DNA from: an uncultured Clostridia bacterium | Lineage (GTDB): Bacteria; Bacillota; Clostridia; Christensenellales; Borkfalkiaceae | NCBI GenBank assembly: GCA_944376035.1 | Contig: CALWBJ010000055.1 | Coordinates: 1 to 15,129 of the forward strand | Direction of reading: 5' to 3' | Length of the DNA stretch: 15,129 bases | In this document: piece after piece, positions 7,471-14,833 of the stretch | Layout: each line of letters starts with the position of its first letter | Position numbering within the stretch: the stretch's first letter is position 1 | Position numbers and translations under genes: made by a program | Notes under the pieces: model-generated | Database searches by the model: none | Seen by the model: only the letters and a program-made list of their open reading frames with translations | Told to the model about the DNA's origin: nothing

Positions 7471-7476
7471 AATGGT

Positions 7477-7776
7477 ATGAAAAAGTTTTTTTATAGAGTG
7501 GATAAAGGCGACTCGCTATGCTCCGTATCCGAGCGTTTTGATATTCCCGTCGTAAAAATAATTAAGGATAACAGACTTTCAAGAGAAATCGAGGAAGGGG
7601 ATATGCTTTACCTTGAAAAAGACGAAGGATATAAAGTTTATACGGTTTTGCCTACCGATACCGTTGAGAAAATCGCTGCCGCAAACAATACGAGTGCGGA
7701 AAGAATATTACAGGAAAACGGCATACCGTACGTGTATTTTTCTCAAAAAATTTTATTAAGCGAAAAAATTACCTGA
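7477..7776 (+). CDS. Two-LysM-domain protein without signal peptide
   Basis: This small 99-residue protein consists almost entirely of two LysM modules, which bind the N-acetylglucosamine backbone of peptidoglycan or chitin. LysM 1 spans residues about 6-48 (FYRVDKGDSLCSVSERFDI ... LEEGD-type end EEGDMLYL) and LysM 2 about 53-95 (YKVYTVLPTDTVEKIAAANN ... SQKILL). I use the ATG at 7477 (MKKFFYRV) because upstream codons do not resemble coding sequence. There is no signal peptide, membrane helix or catalytic domain. In spore formers, small LysM proteins of this kind are coat or cortex proteins assembled from the mother-cell cytoplasm, which would explain the missing signal; that is inference. 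It is divergent from the SpoVB-like gene across 72 bases and has no good ribosome binding site. Confidence 0.8.
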   Translation: MKKFFYRVDKGDSLCSVSERFDIPVVKIIKDNRLSREIEEGDMLYLEKDEGYKVYTVLPTDTVEKIAAANNTSAERILQENGIPYVYFSQKILLSEKIT

Positions 7777-7799
7777 ATTTTTATGGGGAATTAAAAAAA

Positions 7800-7842
7800 C
7801 GGCCGATAAAAAACATATATTTAAAATGTTTTTTATCGGCCG
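7800..7842 (-). terminator. Terminator of the araC remnant
   Basis: Perfect 17-base arms (7800-7816 and 7826-7842, with CGGCCGAT at the base) enclose a 9-base loop. On the minus strand the stem is followed directly by seven T residues, so it is an intrinsic terminator for the araC-side transcript. On the plus strand, after the LysM gene, no T tract follows. Confidence 0.8.
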
Positions 7843-7967
7843 GATAAGTATTGTCGGGACTATCAAAAAAAACTTTGTATCAGGTAAGTTTTTATTTTAT
7901 CACTTAATAAAATTTAACTGCTTAATTTTGTAAAATTTTAATAATTTATAAATTCCGTATTTTATAT

Positions 7968-8157
7968 TCAGATTTTATTTAATCTTTTTTGTTTTCTGTA
8001 ATCAGAAGGAGCAACTCCGTATTTGTTTTTAAAAATCTTATTGAAATATGAAACGCTGTTAAAACCAACGGCGTCGCAGATCTGCTGAACAGAGTGAGAA
8101 GTGCATTCAAGGTAATATGCCGCATGATTAAGTTTTATAAGATTAAAATATTCGGTA
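7968..8157 (-). pseudogene. 3' remnant of an AraC-family transcriptional regulator
   Basis: About the last 63 codons of an AraC/XylS-family regulator survive. The recognisable sequence starts at TEYFNLIKLNHAAYYLE and continues through the second helix-turn-helix, SVQQICDAVGFNSVSYFNKI, to the family ending FKNKYGVAPSDYRKQK. A full-length member has roughly 270-300 residues, so the sensor domain and first helix-turn-helix are gone. The frame stays open upstream to 8234, but that portion (LSRQAALSLSQFDGK) is the reverse complement of rhamnosidase coding sequence, not AraC. The original gene would have controlled the neighbouring sugar genes. Its terminator (7800-7842) is intact; its start and promoter are missing. 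Confidence 0.85.
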
Positions 8158-10020
8158 TGCGGATGCGGATTTTTAAACGAAAATTTCCCGTCAAACTGGG
8201 ATAACGATAAAGCGGCTTGGCGGGACAATCCCAAATTCGCGCTCTCACTATACGTGGACGGGAAAAAAATTTTAAAAAGCGACGAAAGTTTTTTGTGCAG
8301 GGAAAACTCGTTTGTAGTTCACAATCAGTTGCGAAGCGGGGAGATATTCGACGCAAGACTGTATTCTCCCGACTGGAATAAACTTGATTTCGACGATTCG
8401 GACTGGAAAAACGCCGTTACAGACGATAAGATAAAACCTTATTTTAAAAAGTGCGAATGCGAGCCGGTAAGGGAAATGAAAACCCTTTCTTATAAATCCT
8501 GCACTAAGACTGAAGAGGGATATCTACTTGACTATGGCGTTAACATTTCGGGCTACATACGTGCTTTTATCGACATGCCCGAGGGAACGGAAGTTGTATT
8601 CAGGCATGCGGAAGAAGTTTATCCCGACGGAAGGCTGAAACTGAACGGACTTAACGTTTTGTACCCGTCTGTGGATTTTCAGACGGACAGATATATTTGC
8701 GGAAAGAAAAATTACCTCTGGTCGCCTAAATTTACTTATCACGGATTCAGATACGTTCTTATAGAAGGGCTTTCCGCGCCGCCCGATAAAAAGGATATAA
8801 AAGCCGTAATTGTGCACCAAAACGTAAAGAAAATTTCCGAATTTAGCAGTTCGGACCGATTGCTGAATAAAATATATTCTGCGGGGATAAGGTCGGTACA
8901 GTCAAATATGATGTACTCGCTTACCGACTGTCCCACCCGCGAAAAGTTCGGATGGACAAACGACGCTCAGGCGTCTTGCGAGCAGATTTTAATCAATTTT
9001 GACAGTAAGCGTTTTTTTGAAAAATGGCTTGAAGACTTTAAGTTCAACATGCTTCCCGACGGGCAGATTCCCGCTATTGTTCCCACTCACGGTTACGGTT
9101 ACGGGCACGGTCCGGTTGCCGACGGGAGTTTCTTTGAGATACCTTACAGAATTTATCAGTATACGGGAGACAGCGGCGCACTTATAGGTTGCCTGACGTA
9201 TTTCAAAAAATATTACAACTATTTTACAAGCGATAAATGCGACGAAACCGACTGGCTCTGCGATTGGGACGGATTTACAAATCACGATATAGGAAAGGAC
9301 TTTATAAGGCTTATTTACACGGTAAAAATCTGCGATATTATTATATTTACCATGAAATTTACGGGCGAGGATAGCGGCATATATAAAAGAGATCGTAAAA
9401 ACGCCATGAAAGCCCTCAAAAAATTTATAGATAAAGACGGCCGTTGCAGTATAAATTCTCAGTCTGCCGTTGCCGCGCTTATTTGTTTCAACGCTGGCGA
9501 TAAACATAAACTTATCGGGCAGTTGAAAAACATGATAGATATTAAAGGCGGGCACTTTGACTGCGGAATGTTCGGTATACAATATATTTATAAGGCGTTA
9601 AGCGATAACGGCGAGGGAGAATACGCCTATAAAATCATAACCGCAAAAGGCGCGCCCGGGTTCGAAAATTGGTTTTCCCGCGGAGCAACCACTTTATGGG
9701 AAACATGGGTTGACAGCGGCTTTACCGATTCGAGAAATCACCATATGTATTCAAACGTTTTGCAATGGTTTTTTGTTTACCTTTTGGGAATAAAAGCAGA
9801 TAAAAATGCAGGCGGGTATAAAAAGGTTGAATTTTCTCCAACGGTCATTAAGAAAATGCGGTACTGTAAGGGCAGCGTAATAACTCCTTTCGGCAAAATA
9901 TCGGTAAAATGGGAAAAACTCGGAAATCGCACCGAATATACGGTAAATTTACCTGAGGGTATAAAAGGTTATCATAAAGGTGAGCCTTTACATTCGGGTA
10001 TAAATATTATAAATATATAA
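8158..10020 (+). pseudogene. 5'-truncated GH78 alpha-L-rhamnosidase
   Basis: Glycoside hydrolase family 78 enzymes release terminal L-rhamnose from plant glycosides and polysaccharides. The surviving frame is 620 codons without interruption. Residues 1-85 are the end of the N-terminal rhamnosidase beta domain (GEIFDARLYSPDW, FDDSDWKNA); about 110-205 are the next beta-sandwich; about 215-550 are the (alpha/alpha)6 catalytic barrel; the rest is the C-terminal beta-sandwich. The catalytic acids seem intact: D257, E262 and D269 in DCPTREKFGWTNDAQ, and E515 in GATTLWE, matching the four acidic residues known in the family. Homology begins abruptly at about 8158, where araC sequence ends. The only nearby start, GTG 8254, has no ribosome site and no promoter is visible, so I call it a pseudogene. 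A translated truncated protein cannot be excluded. Confidence 0.82.
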
Positions 10021-10110
10021 AAAATCTGAATAAATATAGAATATCTGAATTTAAAGATATAAAAGCACAAATGATTATTTTTTTGGAATCACAAGAGATT
10101 TTTAAAAAAG

Positions 10111-10149
10111 ACGCCCCCGTCAATCGGAATAACCGATTGACGGGGGCGT
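10111..10149. terminator. Strong bidirectional terminator between rhamnosidase and aldolase
   Basis: Arms 10111-10127 and 10133-10149 pair perfectly over 17 bases, with ACGCCCCCGT at the base and the loop AATAA. The minus strand has a T6 tract immediately after the stem, serving the aldolase gene; the plus strand has a looser T-rich run, serving the rhamnosidase remnant. It sits between two convergent genes. Confidence 0.88.
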
Positions 10150-10277
10150 AAATTTTATAATCCTTTTTAAAATTCTTATGGCTTATTTATCAAAAAGGAT
10201 AACAAAGATTAAAATATTTTATAATTAAAATTGTGAAAAATTACAATTATAATAAAAATATCGTAATTAAATCTTAA

Positions 10278-11252
10278 TTATTTGCACTCGTCGGCTTTGC
10301 CTGCGCAGCCGAGAACGTCTCTTAATTTATGTCTTACGAGTTCTTTTATGTTGGCTCTTGCGGGTTTGAGATATTCTCTGGGGTCGAACTTATCGGGATG
10401 TTCTGCAAAGAATTTTCTGATTGTTCCGGTCATGGCGAGTCTTAAATCGGAGTCGATATTGATTTTGCAGACCGAAAGGGTAGCGGCCTTACGGAGTTGT
10501 TCTTCGGGAACGCCGATAGCGTTGGGCATTTTGCCGCCGAACTCATTTACCATTTTAACGTATTCCTGCGGAACGGAGGAAGAACCGTGCAGAACTATGG
10601 GGAAGTCGGGAAGTCTCTTTGAAACTTCTTCCAATATATCGAAACGGAGCGCCGGGGGAACGAGTATGCCCTGTTCGTTTACAGTGCACTGTTCGGGTTT
10701 GAACTTATATGCGCCGTGAGAAGTTCCGATTGCTATTGCGAGAGAGTCAACGCCCGTTTTTGTAACGAACTCTTCGACTTCTTCGGGTCTGGTATAAGAA
10801 CCTACCGCGTGTGAAACTTCGTCTTCGATTCCCGCGAGAGTGCCGAGTTCGCCTTCAACTACGACGCCGTGGTCGTGAGCGTATTCAACGACTTTCTTGG
10901 TGATTTCGATATTTTCTTTGAAAGAGTGGGAAGAACCGTCGATCATGACCGAAGTGAATCCGCCGTCAATGCAGGATTTGCAGGTTTCAAAATCGGGACC
11001 GTGGTCAAGATGCAGAACTACCGGAATATCGGGGCATTCGATGACCGCCGCCTCAACGAGTTTTACAAGATAAGTGTGGTTGGCATAAGCGCGCGCACCC
11101 TTCGAAACTTGCAGGATAACGGGAGCGTTCTCTTCTTTGCACGCTTCGGTTATACCCTGAACGATTTCCATGTTGTTTACGTTGAACGCGCCGATTGCAT
11201 AGCCGTTCTTGTAAGCCTTGGCAAACATTTTTTTAGATGTTACAAGTGCCAT
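10278..11252 (-). CDS. fba: Class II fructose-bisphosphate aldolase
   Basis: This cytoplasmic, zinc-dependent enzyme cleaves fructose 1,6-bisphosphate to dihydroxyacetone phosphate and glyceraldehyde 3-phosphate in glycolysis and runs in reverse in gluconeogenesis. The start at 11252 (324 residues, MALVTSKKMF) is chosen because GGAGG lies just upstream; a longer reading from 11267 would include it. Family motifs are LHLDHG (80-85, with catalytic D83 and zinc ligand H84), VEGELGTLAGIEDEV (132-146, zinc ligand E135), GTSHGAYKF (176-184, zinc ligand H179) and LHGSSSVP (221-228, zinc ligand H222). At 324 residues it is longer than the roughly 285-residue Bacillus enzyme and belongs to the longer bacterial/protist-like group. 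Codon choice is biased as in a highly expressed gene. Its product glyceraldehyde 3-phosphate is the substrate of the GAPDH encoded at 12873. Confidence 0.95.
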   Translation of the reverse strand: MALVTSKKMFAKAYKNGYAIGAFNVNNMEIVQGITEACKEENAPVILQVSKGARAYANHTYLVKLVEAAVIECPDIPVVLHLDHGPDFETCKSCIDGGFTSVMIDGSSHSFKENIEITKKVVEYAHDHGVVVEGELGTLAGIEDEVSHAVGSYTRPEEVEEFVTKTGVDSLAIAIGTSHGAYKFKPEQCTVNEQGILVPPALRFDILEEVSKRLPDFPIVLHGSSSVPQEYVKMVNEFGGKMPNAIGVPEEQLRKAATLSVCKINIDSDLRLAMTGTIRKFFAEHPDKFDPREYLKPARANIKELVRHKLRDVLGCAGKADECK

Positions 11253-11289
11253 ATTTTTATCCTCCAAAAATTATACGTTAGAAATATAG

Positions 11290-11304
11290 AGGGAAAATTT
11301 CCCT
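11290..11304. promoter_or_regulatory. Palindrome at the start of the aldolase transcript
   Basis: AGGGAAAATTTCCCT is a 15-bp palindrome (7-base arms, one central base). It falls at about +5 to +19 of the predicted aldolase transcript, where a bound repressor could act. Confidence 0.35.
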
Positions 11305-11314
11305 TACTTCACTC

Positions 11315-11343
11315 ATTATATCTTTTTTTATCGGATTTAGCAA
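11315..11343 (-). promoter_or_regulatory. Promoter of the aldolase gene
   Basis: On the minus strand, TTGCTA (11343 to 11338), 17 bases and TATAAT (11320 to 11315) predict a start near 11308 and a leader of about 56 bases. Confidence 0.65.
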
Positions 11344-11413
11344 ATAATTTTTTTGCTTTAAATAGAAAATACTTTATATTTTCTGTTTTTTCGCATAAAA
11401 CAGGAAAGATTTT

Positions 11414-11442
11414 TTGATTTTTATATTTTAAAGTTGTATAAT
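11414..11442 (+). promoter_or_regulatory. Promoter of the M29 aminopeptidase gene
   Basis: TTGATT (11414-11419), a 17-base spacer and TATAAT (11437-11442) predict a start near 11449 and a leader of roughly 99 bases, which is long for this window. The leader is purine-rich and then folds into the hairpin at 11504-11533. Confidence 0.7.
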
Positions 11443-11503
11443 ACATATAAATAAAAATATAAATTAAAGAAAAATAAAGAATAAAGAAAGAAGAAAAAAA
11501 CGG

Positions 11504-11533
11504 TCGTAAGCGGAAATTGGTCTGTCCGCTCGA
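11504..11533 (+). promoter_or_regulatory. Leader hairpin before the M29 aminopeptidase gene
   Basis: TCG, a two-base bulge (TA) and AGCGGA pair with TCCGCT and CGA around a 10-base loop. The hairpin ends 4 bases before the GGGAGGG ribosome binding site. It could modulate translation or protect the message; it matches no riboswitch class I know. Confidence 0.35.
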
Positions 11534-11547
11534 TTTAGGGAGGGTAT

Positions 11548-12663
11548 ATGCAGGATAACAGAATAAATTTACTTGCGAAAAATCTTGTCAATTATTCTTG
11601 TTCGCTTAAAAAGGGCGAAAAAATACTTATTGAGGCAAAGGGAATCGATTATATGCTCGTCAACGCCTTAATAAAGGAGGTTTACGCGGTAGGCGCATAT
11701 CCGTTTGTAGAGATTTACGATAACAGGGTGTCTCGCGAACTTCTTATGGGCGAAACAAAAGAACTTGCCGTTTTAAAAGCAAAATACGATGCTTTCCGCA
11801 TGGCGGATATGGACGCGTATATAGGAATAAGAGGAGGGGAGAACTGCAACGAACTTTCCGACGTTCCCGAGGCAAATATGAAAGCCGAAAGCGAATTTTA
11901 TTCACACCCCGTGCACCACGAGATACGAGTAAAAAAGACCAAGTGGGTTATACTTCGTTATCCCAATCAGGGCATGGCGCAGCAGGCGGGAATGAGTACG
12001 GACGCTTTTGAGGAGTTTTATTTCAACGTATGCAATCTCGATTATTCCAAAATGGACAGGGCAATGGACGCGCTCAAAAAGAGGCTGGACAGCGCGGACA
12101 AAGTCAGAATTATCGCAAAAGACACCGATATAAGTTTTTCGATTAAAGGTATAGGAAGTAAAAAGTGCTCGAGCGAAAGAAACATTCCCGACGGCGAAAT
12201 TTATACCGCACCCGTGAAGAACAGCGTTAACGGCGTCATAACATACAACGCGCCTTCGGTAGAACAGGGGGTAAAACACGAGAACGTAAGTCTTACCTTT
12301 AAGGACGGTAAGATTATTAAGGCAACGGGAAGCCATACCGATAAACTCAACGCCATTTTAGATACCGACGAGGGAGCGAGGTATATAGGGGAATTTTCTT
12401 TCGGAGTAAATCCCTATATAGTAAAACCGATGGGGGATATTCTCTTTGACGAAAAAATATCAGGTTCCATTCACTTTACGCCCGGCTGCTGCTACGACGA
12501 TTGCTACAACGGCAACATCTCGGCAGTACATTGGGACTTAGTGCAGATTCAGACCAAAGAATACGGCGGCGGCGAGATTTATCTCGACGGCGAACTTATA
12601 AGAAAAGACGGCATTTTCGTCACCGACGACTTAAAGTGCCTTAATCCAGAAAATTTAAAATAA
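11548..12663 (+). CDS. M29-family (thermophilic) metalloaminopeptidase
   Basis: This 371-residue cytoplasmic enzyme of peptidase family M29 (AmpS/PepS/aminopeptidase T type) removes N-terminal residues from peptides using two metal ions. Candidate ligands and catalytic residues appear in the expected order: E217 in DGEIYTAP, E282 in IGEFSFGVNP, H309 in GSIHFTPG, Y316 or Y320 just after, and H328 and D330 in HWDLVQ. The N-terminal domain opens typically (LAKNLVNYSCSLKKGEKILI). The length is somewhat below the usual 400-410 residues but nothing obvious is missing. The start is fixed by GGGAGGG six bases upstream. It is transcribed divergently from the aldolase and has its own promoter. A role in recycling intracellular peptides is likely; a natural substrate is not known from sequence. 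Confidence 0.9.
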   Translation: MQDNRINLLAKNLVNYSCSLKKGEKILIEAKGIDYMLVNALIKEVYAVGAYPFVEIYDNRVSRELLMGETKELAVLKAKYDAFRMADMDAYIGIRGGENCNELSDVPEANMKAESEFYSHPVHHEIRVKKTKWVILRYPNQGMAQQAGMSTDAFEEFYFNVCNLDYSKMDRAMDALKKRLDSADKVRIIAKDTDISFSIKGIGSKKCSSERNIPDGEIYTAPVKNSVNGVITYNAPSVEQGVKHENVSLTFKDGKIIKATGSHTDKLNAILDTDEGARYIGEFSFGVNPYIVKPMGDILFDEKISGSIHFTPGCCYDDCYNGNISAVHWDLVQIQTKEYGGGEIYLDGELIRKDGIFVTDDLKCLNPENLK

Positions 12664-12688
12664 TAAAATAATAAAAAAGCAGTATAAA

Positions 12689-12719
12689 AATTTTAATAAT
12701 AAACAATTTTAATAATAAA
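12689..12719 (+). repeat. 15-bp tandem repeat, two copies
   Basis: AATTTTAATAATAAA occurs at 12689-12703 and 12705-12719, separated by one C. It is low-complexity and probably arose by slippage. Confidence 0.5.
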
Positions 12720-12800
12720 AAAACTGTAAAAAACTTTTATTCTTATCATAATAAAACTGAAATTTAAATTTTCGTAAATTTAAAATACGGTAAAAAATAA

Positions 12801-12829
12801 TTGACTTAAAATTGCTAAAAAGATATAAT
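12801..12829 (+). promoter_or_regulatory. Strong promoter of the GAPDH gene
   Basis: TTGACT (12801-12806), a 17-base spacer and TATAAT (12824-12829) form a near-consensus sigma-A promoter with a leader of about 37 bases. This fits constitutive, high expression. Confidence 0.8.
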
Positions 12830-12872
12830 ATTTAAGAAAAATATTATAAATTAACATTTGGAGGACAGTAGA

Positions 12873-13910
12873 ATGTCAAAAGTAACAAAAGTTGCAATCA
12901 ACGGTTTCGGCCGCATCGGCCGTCTCGCTTTCAGACAAATGTTCGGCGCGGAAGGCTATGAAGTCGTAGCGATTAACGACCTTACCAGCCCCAAAATGCT
13001 CGCGCATCTTCTCAAATACGATACAATGCAGGGCAACTATGCGAGAGAACACGAAGTAACTTTCGCCGAGGCTACCGAAACCGAAAACGGCTATATAGTT
13101 GTTGACGGAAAGAAAATCACCATCTATGCCGAGAAGGACGCTAAGGATCTTCCCTGGGGCAAACTCGGTATCGACGTTGTTCTTGAATGCACGGGTTTCT
13201 ATACTTCCAAGGCAAAAGCACAGGCTCATATCGACGCCGGCGCGAAGAACGTCGTTATTTCCGCTCCCGCAGGCAACGACCTTCCCACTATCGTTTACAA
13301 CGTAAACCACAAGACTCTTACCAAGGACGATCATATCATCTCCGCTGCTTCCTGCACGACCAACTGTCTTGCTCCCATGGCTAAGGCTCTTAACGACCTT
13401 GCTCCCATCGAAGCAGGTATCATGACTACCGTTCACGCTTACACCGGCGACCAGATGATTCTTGACGGACCCCAGAGAAAGGGCGACCTCCGTCGTTCGA
13501 GAGCGGGCGCTATGAACATAGTTCCCAACTCCACCGGCGCTGCTAAGGCTATCGGTCTTGTTATCCCCGAACTCAACGGCAAACTCATCGGTTCTGCTCA
13601 GCGTGTTCCTACCGCTACCGGTTCCACAACCATTCTCGTTGCGGTTGTGAACAAAGCGGTTACCAAGGAAGAAATCAACGCCGCAATGAAGGCTGCCGCT
13701 AACGAATCCTTCGGTTACAACACCGACGAAATCGTTTCTTCCGACGTTATCGGAATGAAGTTCGGTTCGCTTTTCGACGCTACTCAGACTATGGTTATCC
13801 CCATGGCTGACGGAAAGACTCAGGTTCAGGTTGTTTCCTGGTACGACAACGAGAACTCCTACACCAGCCAGATGGTAAGGACGATCAAATATTTCTCTGA
13901 AATCAAATAA
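12873..13910 (+). CDS. gap: Glyceraldehyde-3-phosphate dehydrogenase, NAD-dependent
   Basis: This 345-residue cytoplasmic enzyme oxidises and phosphorylates glyceraldehyde 3-phosphate to 1,3-bisphosphoglycerate with reduction of NAD. The start at 12873 (MSKVTKVAINGFGRIGRL) is set by GGAGG at 12860-12864, 8 bases upstream; an upstream in-frame start would include that site. The dinucleotide-binding loop is NGFGRIGRL (10-18), followed by IND with D36, the acidic residue that favours NAD over NADP. The catalytic cysteine is C161 in SAASCTTNC and its partner H188 lies in TTVHAYTGDQ. GDLRRSRAGAMNIVPNSTGA is the phosphate-binding segment. Codon use is strongly biased towards C-ending codons, more than any other gene here, and the gene stands out as GC-rich, as expected for very high expression. 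Confidence 0.97.
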   Translation: MSKVTKVAINGFGRIGRLAFRQMFGAEGYEVVAINDLTSPKMLAHLLKYDTMQGNYAREHEVTFAEATETENGYIVVDGKKITIYAEKDAKDLPWGKLGIDVVLECTGFYTSKAKAQAHIDAGAKNVVISAPAGNDLPTIVYNVNHKTLTKDDHIISAASCTTNCLAPMAKALNDLAPIEAGIMTTVHAYTGDQMILDGPQRKGDLRRSRAGAMNIVPNSTGAAKAIGLVIPELNGKLIGSAQRVPTATGSTTILVAVVNKAVTKEEINAAMKAAANESFGYNTDEIVSSDVIGMKFGSLFDATQTMVIPMADGKTQVQVVSWYDNENSYTSQMVRTIKYFSEIK

Positions 13911-13941
13911 TAAGAATAAAGTTTTAATTATTCTGATAATA

Positions 13942-13977
13942 AAAAAAATTCTCCGATTTTTTTCGGAGAATTTTTTT
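13942..13977. terminator. Intrinsic terminator of the GAPDH gene
   Basis: Fifteen-base arms (13942-13956 and 13963-13977, core TTCTCCGA/TCGGAGAA) surround a six-T loop and end in a T7 tract. The A tract on the 5' side makes it work for the convergent dehydrogenase gene on the minus strand too. Confidence 0.9.
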
Positions 13978-14002
13978 ATAATTATAAATTTTTTATTCCT
14001 TT

Positions 14003-14833
14003 TTAATCTGACTCTGTATTTGTCTGCTGCTTTTTATCGCCTTTTTTGTTTAAGAGTTTTTTTATAATTGCAACCTGAGTTCTTTTAGGAAGAATGGACA
14101 ATAGTTTTAGTCCCTTATTTGCATGAACGGTATAAATTATTTTCGGGCGTTTTTTAAGCGCGGCATTATAAATAACTTTTCCGAGTTTTTCGGGCGGCAG
14201 GGGAGTGCCCGTAAATCTTTTCATTATTTTTTCGAAAATTTCCGCCTGTCCGCCGAAATATTCGCTTTTTTGGGACATTTCTTTCATAGAAGGGATACTT
14301 CCGTCCGCGAGCGGAGTCTTTACCGCGCCCGGACGCACGGTTATAACCTTCACGCCGAGCAGTCCCGCTTCATGTCTTAAAGCCTGCGAATATGCGTCCA
14401 GTGCGGTTTTTGTTACGTTATAAATGCCGTTAAAGGGCAGCGGGTCGAGAGGCGCGACTTCGCTTGTAACGATTATTATTTTACCGTTTCTTTTTAAAAG
14501 CGGAAAAAAAGTTTTATTTACCCGCATTGCGCCTAAAAGATTTACGTCGAATATTTTTTCAAGCCGTTTTTCCGCTACTTCCAGAAAGTTGTCCATAAAA
14601 AATATTCCCGCAACGTTTATTATGCAGTCGAGAGAAACTTTTTTTTCAGCCAGCGAGTTTTTTATTCCGATAAGTGAGTTTTCATCGGTTATATCGGCAG
14701 TAAAAGGAATAAAGTTTTCAGTTTTTACGGCTGAATTTATGTCAAGACAATAAACGGTATGTCCGTTTTCGGTAAATTGTTTTGCGGTCTGATAACCTAT
14801 TCCGCTCGCCGCGCCGGTTATTAGTACATTCAT
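14003..14833 (-). CDS. Short-chain dehydrogenase/reductase
   Basis: This 276-residue classical SDR is an NAD(P)-dependent oxidoreductase with a Rossmann fold. Visible motifs are TGAASGIG (6-13) for cofactor binding, D31 at the end of the second strand (which favours NAD(H)), NVAG at 73-76, N98, and the catalytic S124, Y138 and K142 (YNVTK). RPGAVKTPL (167-175) is the usual segment after the catalytic site. The C-terminal 50 residues are basic and include an amphipathic hydrophobic stretch (GLKLLSILPK), as in SDRs that act on lipophilic substrates, but substrate cannot be told. The ATG at 14833 has AAGGTG close upstream. It converges on GAPDH and shares that terminator. Confidence 0.9.
   Translation of the reverse strand: MNVLITGAASGIGYQTAKQFTENGHTVYCLDINSAVKTENFIPFTADITDENSLIGIKNSLAEKKVSLDCIINVAGIFFMDNFLEVAEKRLEKIFDVNLLGAMRVNKTFFPLLKRNGKIIIVTSEVAPLDPLPFNGIYNVTKTALDAYSQALRHEAGLLGVKVITVRPGAVKTPLADGSIPSMKEMSQKSEYFGGQAEIFEKIMKRFTGTPLPPEKLGKVIYNAALKKRPKIIYTVHANKGLKLLSILPKRTQVAIIKKLLNKKGDKKQQTNTESD

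Noticed and set aside
8989..9582. Minus-strand 197-codon open frame inside the rhamnosidase
   Set aside because: It is antisense to clearly homologous GH78 coding sequence and has no family signature; its openness follows from codon bias on the other strand.
10221..10256. A/T-only inverted repeat just after the aldolase stop
   Set aside because: The AATTGT/ACAATT stem is too short and A/T-rich to call; the strong hairpin at 10111-10149 accounts for termination.
10869..11417. Plus-strand 182-codon frame antisense to the aldolase
   Set aside because: It shadows the aldolase and runs through that gene's promoter; no recognisable domain or ribosome site.
12876..13436. Minus-strand 186-codon frame antisense to GAPDH
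   Set aside because: It is a byproduct of the strong codon bias of the gap gene, with no start signal.
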